Below are positions 8,101 to 14,056 of a DNA stretch of 19,846 bases, one piece after another. How positions within the stretch are numbered: position 1 is the stretch's first letter; the number at the start of each line of letters is the position of its first letter. The notes beneath the pieces are model-generated. The model saw only the letters and a program-made list of their open reading frames with translations, was not told the origin of the DNA and did no database searches. The stretch is from assembly GCA_903874585.1 (NCBI GenBank), contig CAIQSY010000094.1, positions 1-19,846 of the forward strand. Reading direction: 5' to 3'. Source of the DNA: an uncultured Chlorobiaceae bacterium. Lineage in GTDB: Bacteria > Bacteroidota > Chlorobiia > Chlorobiales > Chlorobiaceae. The position numbers and the translations under genes are program-made.

Positions 8101-8757
8101 TTAAATCAATGAGCCAAAACCAATACCTGTCGAATTTCCAATACCTACATTCCATGCAAATTGAATAGTTTCCGGCTTTCCTTTTATAATAATAGGACAC
8201 CAATTAACTTTATTTTTTATTCCTTTATAAGATATTAATTTTATTTTAGCATTTTCATAGCTTCTATCAAACATAATTGATAAAGATGGATCCGCTATAC
8301 CTATACTTTTTAATTTATTATGCATTGTTTCTGTCATTAACGTATCAGCTTCTTCATCGGTATAAAGATAATGTCTAACTTTATTTTCAATGGTCCTTTT
8401 AATAAAAATAGGTCTTGCAAGCATAAACCTTTGCTCTGTTACAAATAATGGCTCTTTACAAAAAACAACTTCACTTACACTCATTCCATAAGCAATTGCT
8501 GGCTGCAACTGAATTTTCTTAATAATTTTCATTAACAAAGTGGTGTCATAAACACTAATAAACCAATTTCCGCTTTTTGGAAAATCAAGATATTCTTTCC
8601 TTGCAATACCTCCACGTAAGCCAGAAAATGAATACAATGAAAGATTATCATGTATTTGTGCATCATTAACCCATTTATGCAATGCTCCAGCTAAAATCGA
8701 ATGATGTTCAAACGGTACAGATGCATTATTTTTTGTTAGTTTTAACACAATTCTCAT
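8101..8757 (-). CDS. cas6: Cas6 endoribonuclease, second copy (AT-rich cassette)
   Basis: Cas6 cuts pre-crRNA within the repeat, leaving the 8-nt 5' tag. This 218-residue protein has the family features: a ferredoxin-like N-terminal strand (MRIVLKLTK), a candidate catalytic His H36 in the IHDNLSLYSFSGL segment (usual position near residue 30-45), and the C-terminal Gly-rich loop NVGIGNSTGIGFGSLI. It is AT-rich like cas5 and cas3 downstream. Its start codon overlaps the stop of a short upstream reading frame (ATGA overlap, 8754-8757) that resembles the 3' end of another cas6. Since a full cas6 also lies upstream at 9858, this locus carries two Cas6 enzymes, probably of different origin. Confidence 0.9.
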   Translation of the reverse strand: MRIVLKLTKNNASVPFEHHSILAGALHKWVNDAQIHDNLSLYSFSGLRGGIARKEYLDFPKSGNWFISVYDTTLLMKIIKKIQLQPAIAYGMSVSEVVFCKEPLFVTEQRFMLARPIFIKRTIENKVRHYLYTDEEADTLMTETMHNKLKSIGIADPSLSIMFDRSYENAKIKLISYKGIKNKVNWCPIIIKGKPETIQFAWNVGIGNSTGIGFGSLI

Positions 8758-8831
8758 ATAGTTCCATTTTTTTGATTTAAAAAATCAGCTACAGAAGTAG
8801 GCTCAACCCTCACCATCCCACACTCAATCAT
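8754..8831 (-). pseudogene. Remnant of a cas6 3' end
   Basis: A 25-codon reading frame, MIECGMVRVEPTSVADFLNQ followed by five more residues, ends in a TGA that overlaps the ATG of the second cas6 (ATGA). GMVRV(E) matches the GMVRV(D) in the C-terminal Gly-rich loop region of the upstream cas6, in the same reading frame. The DNA shares an exact 15-mer (plus strand accctcaccatccca) at 8806-8820 and 9883-9897. There is an in-frame stop shortly upstream, so it is a fragment. It may be the original 3' end of the cas6 gene, displaced by insertion of the rhuM-like gene, or the tail of a lost third cas6. Confidence 0.65.
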
Positions 8832-8862
8832 ATTTTATAATAATTTAACTTGAAAAATTTTG

Positions 8863-9771
8863 TTATTCATAATCCACACCTTTCAGCTTACAAACTATTT
8901 CACTTGCAAATCCTTCAATCTTAGTAAAAGCAAACCATTTTTTTCCTAAATCTTTTAGACTTGCCCCAATATGATAAACAGCAGCATTATCAATAATCAT
9001 AAACCGGTCGTGTGCATCGTTAAAAAGTTTTACATTTATTTCTGGATATTGTGTGTTGTGCTTTTCAATATCTTGTTTTAATTGCTTGCTTATGCTTTTA
9101 GTATAAATACAAACTGAAACACCATTACATCTCTTTTCTAACAAAACCAAAACAGAATCATCTACATAGTTATCTATTAAATCAATTGTTTTTGTAGCCG
9201 ATCGAATAATATCTGCAATAAACGTATAGGCATCAAAAATTTGCCCATTAAAGAAAATTCCCTGCACAGGAGGAAGTGTCGTATTTATCTGCAAATCAAT
9301 ACAATCAACTTTTTCATGTAATGTCTGTAAATCATCCTCAATACGGTTCATTCGATTGTTGATAGAATAACCTTTCAACAGATAATCCTTTAAGATTTGA
9401 TTAGCCCATATACGAAATTGAGTGCCTTGTTTTGATTTTACTCTATAACCGACAGAAATGATTACATCAAGATTGTAGAGTTTAATCTTGCTAATTTGAG
9501 TTTTCCCTGTAATTGCACCATGCTGAGTGGTATGTAAGAAATCCTTACATACCACATCTTTATTCAATTCACCTTCTTTAAAAACATTGCCAATATGTTG
9601 GGTAATTGCTACTCTATTTCTTCCAAATAAGATTGCCATCTGTTCTTGACTGAGCCAAACTGTTTCATTGTCAATTTGTACTTCAACTTTTGTAAGCTCG
9701 TCAGATTGATATATTACTATCTCACTTTTAGATTGCATAATCTGATACTTTAAATATTGCTCCACCACCAT
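8863..9771 (-). CDS. RhuM-like protein with C-terminal PLD-like (HKD) domain
   Basis: The N-terminal ~150 residues match the RhuM ('virulence protein') family: EIVIYQSDELTKVEVQIDNE, WLSQEQMAILFGRNRVAITQHI, FKEGEL, VVCKDFLHTTQHG, YNLDVIISVGYRVKSKQGTQFRIWA. A helix-turn-helix-like segment lies at about 40-62. After a short coiled-coil-like linker (141-165) comes a second domain with IIRSATKTIDLIDNYVDDSV and a single HKD-type motif H254-x-R256-x4-D261 (HDRFMIID), Arg replacing the usual Lys. One such motif per chain suggests a dimeric phospholipase-D-like nuclease fold. The family's biochemical role is unsettled, and it is not a standard cas gene. It lies between two cas6 genes in the same direction. 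The start could be 9738 instead (MQSKSE). AT-rich. Confidence 0.85.
   Translation of the reverse strand: MVVEQYLKYQIMQSKSEIVIYQSDELTKVEVQIDNETVWLSQEQMAILFGRNRVAITQHIGNVFKEGELNKDVVCKDFLHTTQHGAITGKTQISKIKLYNLDVIISVGYRVKSKQGTQFRIWANQILKDYLLKGYSINNRMNRIEDDLQTLHEKVDCIDLQINTTLPPVQGIFFNGQIFDAYTFIADIIRSATKTIDLIDNYVDDSVLVLLEKRCNGVSVCIYTKSISKQLKQDIEKHNTQYPEINVKLFNDAHDRFMIIDNAAVYHIGASLKDLGKKWFAFTKIEGFASEIVCKLKGVDYE
9527..9555. repeat. Perfect 12-bp inverted repeat inside the rhuM-like gene
   Basis: gtggtatgtaag (9527-9538) and cttacataccac (9544-9555) are exact reverse complements with a 5-nt loop. The hairpin falls in codons for the conserved VCKDFLHTT segment, so it may simply reflect codon constraints. 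It is also the right shape to be a DNA cruciform, an mRNA hairpin or a protein-binding palindrome. Confidence 0.6.
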
Positions 9772-9857
9772 TTCTTGAGCGCAAAATTCACAAGCATTTT
9801 ATTCAAATGAAATTGCAATTCCAGCAAAAAACGAACAAACGAAAATTCCGAACAAAA

Positions 9858-10679
9858 TCACCTTCCACTCCCCCGCTCATCCACCCTCACCATCCCAAGC
9901 CCCATCGCATTATTCTCCCCAAACCCGCATTCATATCCAACCTTAATCAACTCACGATTACCGGTAATAGTAAACGGGCACTCAATAGCCTTTACTTTTG
10001 TTTCCTTACCATTCATATCTTTGATGGTAATAAGCTTTTCCACACCCCTGCCTTTCTCCTCCATCCGTTTGAGATATGCAGGTGCAAACGTTACCAAAAA
10101 AAAAGGAACATCACCCTCCGCAGGTTCACTGCCATAAAGCCCGCGATACTTCGCTTGCAAGTTATGCAAAAGTAGCGCAGAAAGACGAGTGTCGTTGTAG
10201 CGGAGATACTCCTTTGTGCTCATCCCTGAAGATGGATCGCGATAAACCGATACGGCAAGCGGCGAAAGCATGGAAAAGCTCATACACTCCGACCACTCCG
10301 GATCGGGCAACGACTCAATAAGCTGCTTCTCAAACATTGCGCCACCTATCCGCAAAAAGCCATCAGCAAAGAGACCGGCAAGAAGATGTTGCAGAAACTC
10401 CTCTCTTGGTGAAGAGAGAAAAAGCGTTACCGCGCGGGATCGGGAAACAATCTGACCCTGCTGTATGGTGCGAATTGGAATCTGGAGATTGGAAAAGGTG
10501 AAATATTTGAACTTCTGCCGAGCACCTTCAGGAGCATATCCTTGCTCATGCAGTTGCGTTGCAAAGGAGGTTGATGAATTGGCAAGCGTGGCATAAATCG
10601 CCGAGGCAAGATGGTAACCAGTATTGAGCGGGAGATATTCAACAGGTCGCTGCTGCCGAAGTGTCAGTTTTAATCGCAT
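9858..10679 (-). CDS. cas6: Cas6 endoribonuclease, first copy (GC-richer)
   Basis: Cas6 processes pre-crRNA by metal-free cleavage in the repeat. This 273-residue protein shows the N-terminal RAMP strand (MRLKLTLRQQ), GYHLASAIYATL, a candidate catalytic His H44 in the QLHEQGYAP motif characteristic of Cas6, and the C-terminal Gly-rich loop GYECGFGENNAMGLGMV. The start at 10679 is chosen because GAGGAG (10688-10693) lies 8 nt upstream; the longer GTG-initiated reading would overlap that site. The C-terminus after GMVRV (DERGSGR) may be novel, since the matching frame near 8806 continues differently. Composition is close to that of cas1 and the flanking chromosome and unlike the AT-rich genes that follow. 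It is the first complete gene of the cas operon. Confidence 0.92.
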   Translation of the reverse strand: MRLKLTLRQQRPVEYLPLNTGYHLASAIYATLANSSTSFATQLHEQGYAPEGARQKFKYFTFSNLQIPIRTIQQGQIVSRSRAVTLFLSSPREEFLQHLLAGLFADGFLRIGGAMFEKQLIESLPDPEWSECMSFSMLSPLAVSVYRDPSSGMSTKEYLRYNDTRLSALLLHNLQAKYRGLYGSEPAEGDVPFFLVTFAPAYLKRMEEKGRGVEKLITIKDMNGKETKVKAIECPFTITGNRELIKVGYECGFGENNAMGLGMVRVDERGSGR

Positions 10680-10807
10680 ACAAAACACTCCTCAGCAAAT
10701 GTTATGGCGGATTGCTTATTGGTATCGGCAAGATAATCAAGCAGCATTGGTGGTGGAACGGTCATGAGCAAGGTGTTTGAACGGATGAATAAATCCTGAT
10801 CACTATC
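10670..10807 (-). pseudogene. Coding-like fragment upstream of cas6
   Basis: An open frame of 45 codons ends at TAA 10670-10672, inside the first codons of cas6. It reads DSDQDLFIRSNTLLMTVPPP, then MLLDYLADTNKQSAITFAEE, then CFVCD. It looks protein-like and has one possible internal ATG (10765), but no clear ribosome-binding site. The overlap with cas6 is typical of translationally coupled operon genes, so it may be the 3' end of a lost upstream cas gene. I do not recognise the family. It could also be chance. Confidence 0.3.
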
Positions 10808-10810
10808 TCA

Positions 10811-10949
10811 AGAACTACTTCATTTCACTCATGTTACACAATTATCATTTCAATAAAAAGAGATGAGCTGCGTAATACTGAAATTTATCCGCCTTCCATT
10901 TGAATGAAAAATAGCGTAAATAAGCCTACGCTTCGATACGCGCTTTGCG
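10811..10949. other. Intergenic region between the ATPase gene and the cas operon
   Basis: No gene is seen here. As both flanking genes are on the minus strand, it holds the 3' untranslated region of the ATPase gene and probably the cas operon promoter. No convincing promoter boxes or Rho-independent terminator were found. At its left it meets the 10670-10807 fragment and at its right the dispersed hairpin repeat starting at 10931. Confidence 0.4.
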
Positions 10950-10963
10950 CTACTCAGCGTCCG
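10931..10963 (+). repeat. Dispersed hairpin repeat, copy 1
   Basis: This 33-bp element begins cttcgatacg, contains a short hairpin gcgc-ttt-gcgc (10940-10950) and then ctactcag. A second copy, 27 of 33 positions identical, lies on the minus strand at 19526-19558, where the stem reads gggc-tac-gccc. The stem change is compensatory (C-G to G-C). Copy 1 overlaps the 3' end of the ATPase gene and supplies its stop codon. Confidence 0.75.
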
Positions 10964-12134
10964 TAATCCCGCGAGAAGCGATTGCGCGTATTTGCTGCAC
11001 AAGCTCGGAGAGCGACACAACCGTAACTCCAGCTTTAACTGGATAGCCCTGTGAAACCGGCGCCACAACAAACAGATGAACGGGCGCAATATCCTCAAGT
11101 GCCAGATAGCTGCCTCTCGACAGTGTTGGCGCTACGGAAGCCTTGCATTCAATGGCAAAAAGCTTGCCGGAAAGTTGCAGCAAAATATCAATTTCACTGC
11201 CGTTGGAGGTTCTGTAAAACGAGAGTTCTGCACGCGGAAAAAGGCCTTTGAGGTTGGCAATAACCAGGCTCTCCCATAATGAACCGAAAACCGGATGACC
11301 TGCAATCTGGGTAAAATCTTCCAATCCAAGCAGAGCCGCAACAATGCCGGTGTCCGCGACATACACTTTAGGCGATTTAACCATGCGCTTGCCGGTATTA
11401 GAAATACATGGCGGCAGTATATGAACCATAAAGGTCTCTTGCAGCAGATCGAGGTAGTTACGCACACTGGTGTGGCTGACCCCGAGAGAACCGCCAATGG
11501 CTGAAAGATTGACAATCTGACCGTTGTTATGAGCAAGCATCTGCCACAACCGTCTCATCGTCTGGGGTGAAAAACCGCTCCACTGCTGCAAATCGCGCTC
11601 AAGAAAGGTGGCAATAAAATCCTCCCGCCACTGGTATGATACGTCCGGCTCCTTTTGCAGCAAACTTCGGGGAAAGCCGCCAACCGCCAAATAGTGCTCA
11701 TAAGAGACATGCTCTTTGACCTCTTCCCATAAAAAGGGAGTCAACTGCTTGTAGGTAATACGTCCCGCCAGCGATTCCGAACTCTGCATGAGCAGATCGA
11801 GGGATGCGGAGCCGAGAACAAGAAAATGGCCATTTTCACCCCACTCATCAACCATGCTGCGAATCAGCGGAAACAGGTCAGGTTTGCGCTGTATCTCATC
11901 AATACAGATCAGCTTCTCTTTCTGAGAGATAAAAAACCACTCCGGCTCTGCGAGTTTGCGCAAATCAGATGGTTTTTCAAGATCGAGATAGAGAAAAGGC
12001 CGATCGTACGTGAGCAGATGTTTTGTCAAGGTCGATTTGCCGCATTGGCGAGGTCCAAGAACCGCGGTAACTGGTGAGTGCTTTATGCACTCCTCCACCT
12101 CGGCGGTTGCAAGTCGGTTAAGATATGGCATCAT
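10950..12134 (-). CDS. AAA-family ATPase with DUF4143 C-terminal domain
   Basis: The protein (394 residues, or 393 from the second Met) belongs to the large group of standalone ATPases with an AAA_14 domain and a DUF4143 domain. Walker A is GPRQCGKST (27-35), Walker B is LICIDEIQ (75-82) and the sensor-1 region is FLVLGSASLDLL. A winged-helix-like segment around 195-235 (IGGSLGVSHTSVRNYLDLL) follows. The C-terminal part has a PD-(D/E)xK-like pattern: E314, D316 (GSEIDILLQ), E329 and K331 (AIECKAS). Function in the family is unsettled; roles in DNA binding or mobile-element biology are guesses. The last residues derive from a dispersed repeat. The start abuts a 19-bp palindrome and no Shine-Dalgarno sequence is seen apart from the hairpin. 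Confidence 0.9.
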   Translation of the reverse strand: MMPYLNRLATAEVEECIKHSPVTAVLGPRQCGKSTLTKHLLTYDRPFLYLDLEKPSDLRKLAEPEWFFISQKEKLICIDEIQRKPDLFPLIRSMVDEWGENGHFLVLGSASLDLLMQSSESLAGRITYKQLTPFLWEEVKEHVSYEHYLAVGGFPRSLLQKEPDVSYQWREDFIATFLERDLQQWSGFSPQTMRRLWQMLAHNNGQIVNLSAIGGSLGVSHTSVRNYLDLLQETFMVHILPPCISNTGKRMVKSPKVYVADTGIVAALLGLEDFTQIAGHPVFGSLWESLVIANLKGLFPRAELSFYRTSNGSEIDILLQLSGKLFAIECKASVAPTLSRGSYLALEDIAPVHLFVVAPVSQGYPVKAGVTVVSLSELVQQIRAIASRGITDAE

Positions 12135-12135
12135 T

Positions 12136-12182
12136 TACAAGTATGTATATTGAATATTTTATTTTCAATATACATACTTGTA
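12136..12182. promoter_or_regulatory. Perfect 19-bp inverted repeat at the ATPase start
   Basis: tacaagtatgtatattgaa (12136-12154) and ttcaatatacatacttgta (12164-12182) are exact reverse complements with a 9-nt AT-only spacer. The right-hand genes are read leftward, so this lies immediately 5' of the ATPase start codon (12134). It could be an operator overlapping the promoter, an mRNA hairpin hiding the start region, or the terminator of the upstream hipT transcript, though it has no GC-rich stem or clear U-tract. Confidence 0.85.
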
Positions 12183-12248
12183 AGGGTAAACGAATACGGT
12201 TTGATGCTTATTACAATGAATGAATGGATGGATCAGCTTGAAAACAGA

Positions 12249-13202
12249 TCAACGCAATTGCAACACACGGCATCTCTGGTTGATAAGTTGTTTATACGCC
12301 AATTTCATATCATCAGGAATAAAGCTGTTGTCAATCCATATTTCCCAAAGAGGAACGGCTTTGCTGAATTTCATGAACATGTTCAACTGCACCTTTTCAT
12401 CGATGCCAAGCGTCGTGAACGCACGCTGAAAATCCTCTTTGTTGAGCCTTTTTTTCTTCCCGTTGAGGGTGAGCGCAAACTCTTCAGTATCGGCACTATT
12501 GATCAGAGCAGTCGCAACCATATCGTACGCTGGAGCAAGGCAATAGCCTCTCTCTGGCAGGTTGATTAGAGAAAAGTTTTTCAGGTGCATATCAGCATTG
12601 CCAGTAAGAAAACTGAACAAAAGCATCTCAAAAAAGTTGATGACATCCAGACCGGGATTAACCGAATAGCGGCGAATTGCTTTGGCGATCTGCTCACAGG
12701 AACCGCGATATTTATGTTCGGTGAGTTTTTCGGTTATCTGGCACATATCTTCCATTTGGAGCTTGCCGGTTCTGGTACGGTCAAGACGCTTTGTCAAGTA
12801 TGCCAGTGAACCTGACTGCATCCGAATAAGAGTGTGAGGCACCGTCCTGATCTTTGCCGCTTCCGCCAGATGCATGGTAAGATCTTCTACTTCAGGAAGA
12901 TGTGGATAGTGCACTGTTGGTGGTTTAAGAATGTAGCCACCCCATAATCCCACAATGGTAAAACGTTGTGGAGCGCTGCTGCTTCGGACGGATTCTTCCA
13001 GATGCAGGGAGAGTTTCGGCTGCACCCCCGCAATGGTCACCTGACTGCGTATCACTTCGAGCGCCAGTGCTTCAAGCTGATTTTCGTCGTAAGGGAGAAT
13101 CGGGGGCTGCGTGGTGACAAATATTTTTTTGCTGCATTGTGGATGATACTCAGCATCACCTTGTTCCAGTGTTTTATAGCAAAAGAGACAACGCTTCATC
13201 AT
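12249..13202 (-). CDS. hipT: HipT kinase toxin (HipA C-terminal-type)
   Basis: HipT is a Ser/Thr kinase toxin of the three-gene HipBST class; the characterised enteropathogenic E. coli HipT targets tryptophanyl-tRNA synthetase. The 317-residue protein lacks the HipA N-subdomain and begins with a Cys/His cluster (RCLFC at 4-8, YHPQC at 19-23), as in short HipA-like kinases. Kinase elements include the Gly-rich loop region VTIAGVQPKLSL (55-66), K93 (GGYILKPP), the catalytic GNADMHLKN (D204, N209) and the metal-binding D227 (PAYDMVA). It directly follows hipS; the hipS TAA abuts ATGATG, and a GGAG just upstream fits the second ATG (13199) best. The loop reads T-I-A, so one phosphoacceptor position found in some relatives may be absent; this alignment is from memory. 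Confidence 0.88.
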   Translation of the reverse strand: MMKRCLFCYKTLEQGDAEYHPQCSKKIFVTTQPPILPYDENQLEALALEVIRSQVTIAGVQPKLSLHLEESVRSSSAPQRFTIVGLWGGYILKPPTVHYPHLPEVEDLTMHLAEAAKIRTVPHTLIRMQSGSLAYLTKRLDRTRTGKLQMEDMCQITEKLTEHKYRGSCEQIAKAIRRYSVNPGLDVINFFEMLLFSFLTGNADMHLKNFSLINLPERGYCLAPAYDMVATALINSADTEEFALTLNGKKKRLNKEDFQRAFTTLGIDEKVQLNMFMKFSKAVPLWEIWIDNSFIPDDMKLAYKQLINQRCRVLQLR

Positions 13203-13526
13203 TTACTCCGTTATAAGTGGCACAACACTGACCGCTCCTATACAATCCCTGCAGCATGAGAGTAACAGACCCATACGATCACGAGGATTGAGCTTCCAGT
13301 TTTTTTCGGCAACCTCAAGCAGCCATCCTTCAGGAATAAGTCCATCAAAAAATGGAAACAGGATTTTGCTTGAATATACCGACGCCCGCAAGGGTAGCGT
13401 TACACTCACTGGCTCAGCATTTTCTGAAGCGAGATAGAGTGGATCATACTCAAAATGGTAGCCCTCTTCATTCTCGAAGAGCCAGCCGGCGGTTCTGTTA
13501 GAGAGTTGTATTGCGGCTTTTCGCAT
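13203..13526 (-). CDS. hipS: HipS, small HipA N-subdomain protein (antitoxin)
   Basis: HipS corresponds to the N-subdomain 1 missing from HipT and, in the characterised HipBST system, acts as the antitoxin. The 107-residue protein contains the HipA N-terminal pattern: AGWLFENEEGYHFEYDPLYLA, PVSVTLPLR, SSKILFPFFDGLIPEGWLLE and a C-terminal DRMGLLLSCCRDCIGAVSVVP, equivalent to the 'LxxxG.D.xGAv.v.p' end of the HipA N-domain. The start at 13526 is chosen because it is 4 nt after the hipB stop and lies in a GAGGAGTGAG context; an upstream Met (13574) would overlap hipB. The separation from the kinase is genuine: each gene has its own start and there is no single-base fix that would fuse them. Confidence 0.88.
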   Translation of the reverse strand: MRKAAIQLSNRTAGWLFENEEGYHFEYDPLYLASENAEPVSVTLPLRASVYSSKILFPFFDGLIPEGWLLEVAEKNWKLNPRDRMGLLLSCCRDCIGAVSVVPLITE

Positions 13527-13530
13527 CTGC

Positions 13531-13746
13531 TCACTCCTCCCTCGGTTGAAGCACGGGACCAAGTTCAAAACCAAAAAGCGCCAGTACCTGATTCACTTTA
13601 TCCATACGCAATGTCTTTTTGCCTTGTTCAAGTTCACGAATAAAACGAAGCCCCGTTCCAGCTTTTTCTGCCAAGTCGGGTTGCGTCATACCAAGCGATT
13701 TCCTCCGGTCGCGAACAAATGCACTGAGAGTAACAGAGATAGCCAT
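13531..13746 (-). CDS. hipB: HipB-like HTH transcriptional repressor
   Basis: This 71-residue protein has a Cro/C1-type helix-turn-helix: LSAFVRDRRKSLGMTQPDLA followed by EKAGTGLRFIRELEQGKKTL, the usual helix 2-3 pattern. It ends with MDKVNQVLALFGFELGPVL, the C-terminal strand through which HipB-type proteins dimerise. It is the first gene of the hipB-hipS-hipT operon. Its promoter region carries repeated TATACC-N6-GGTATA-type palindromes, the same half-site style as E. coli HipB operators (TATCC-N8-GGATA), so autoregulation is likely. In HipBST systems HipB represses transcription and can augment HipS neutralisation. Confidence 0.9.
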   Translation of the reverse strand: MAISVTLSAFVRDRRKSLGMTQPDLAEKAGTGLRFIRELEQGKKTLRMDKVNQVLALFGFELGPVLQPREE

Positions 13747-13747
13747 A

Positions 13748-13763
13748 ATACCTTATCGGGTAT
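13748..13763. promoter_or_regulatory. HipB operator candidate 1
   Basis: ATACC-ttatcg-GGTAT is a palindrome with 5-bp arms and a 6-nt spacer, located 1 nt upstream of the hipB start codon. Confidence 0.65.
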
Positions 13764-13787
13764 AGTTTGTTGATGTATTTGAAGAAA

Positions 13788-13805
13788 TATACCACTTCGG
13801 GTATA
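13788..13805. promoter_or_regulatory. HipB operator candidate 2
   Basis: TATACC-acttcg-GGTATA is a perfect palindrome with 6-bp arms and the same 6-nt spacer as candidate 1, centred 41 bp (about four helical turns) farther from the gene. Two sites so spaced could bind cooperatively. Confidence 0.7.
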
Positions 13806-13828
13806 AAATCAAATATCAAGACGCGTTT

Positions 13829-13842
13829 TATACCCGATCAGG
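13829..13842. promoter_or_regulatory. HipB operator candidate 3 (degenerate)
   Basis: TATACC-cgatca-GG keeps one full half-site and the 6-nt spacing, but the second arm is degraded (GGCGCT). It is also about 41 bp from candidate 2, matching the spacing between candidates 1 and 2. Confidence 0.45.
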
Positions 13843-13849
13843 CGCTTTT

Positions 13850-14056
13850 TCTTCCCTTGCGCCATCAGGCAGACGGAAGAGATCCAACGGGATAAATGCC
13901 AGCCCTGTTTTGTATATTCGGTATAACTTATAAGTGCCTCACACCATCCTCGACACAAGGCAACCATTGACGCCGTCTCGAATATCAGCTCAAGCATTGA
14001 TGATCATGGCGTTGAAAGAAGTGAGCACAGAAATCATCCCCAAAAAGAGATAAGCC
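13850..14056. other. Intergenic region between hipBST and the membrane protein gene
   Basis: About 200 bp upstream of two divergent units. It contains one further partial TATA-rich word (tattcggtata, near 13917) similar to a HipB half-site. A minus-strand frame of about 60 codons exists here but shows no family resemblance and no good start, so it is not called a gene. Confidence 0.4.

Noticed and set aside
8090..8203. An extended cas5 reading frame beginning at 8203
   Set aside because: It would overlap most of the cas6 C-terminal loop out of frame, and the extra 38 residues do not look like Cas5. The Met at 8089 gives the expected N-terminal strand.
10950..12134. The DUF4143 ATPase as a CRISPR-associated gene
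   Set aside because: It is separated from cas6 by about 270 bp, has its own regulatory palindrome, and the family is common in unrelated contexts.
12078..12569. A long plus-strand frame antisense to the start of the ATPase and the end of hipT
   Set aside because: It crosses the perfect palindrome and lies opposite two well-supported genes; it is a shadow frame.
12249..13526. A single hipA gene broken by a frameshift
   Set aside because: Each part has its own start signal, the N-terminal Cys/His cluster of HipT is typical of separate HipT proteins, and the order hipB-hipS-hipT is a known functional arrangement.
13809..13997. A 62-codon minus-strand frame upstream of hipB
   Set aside because: It covers the third operator-like site, has no recognisable motif and no clear start signal.
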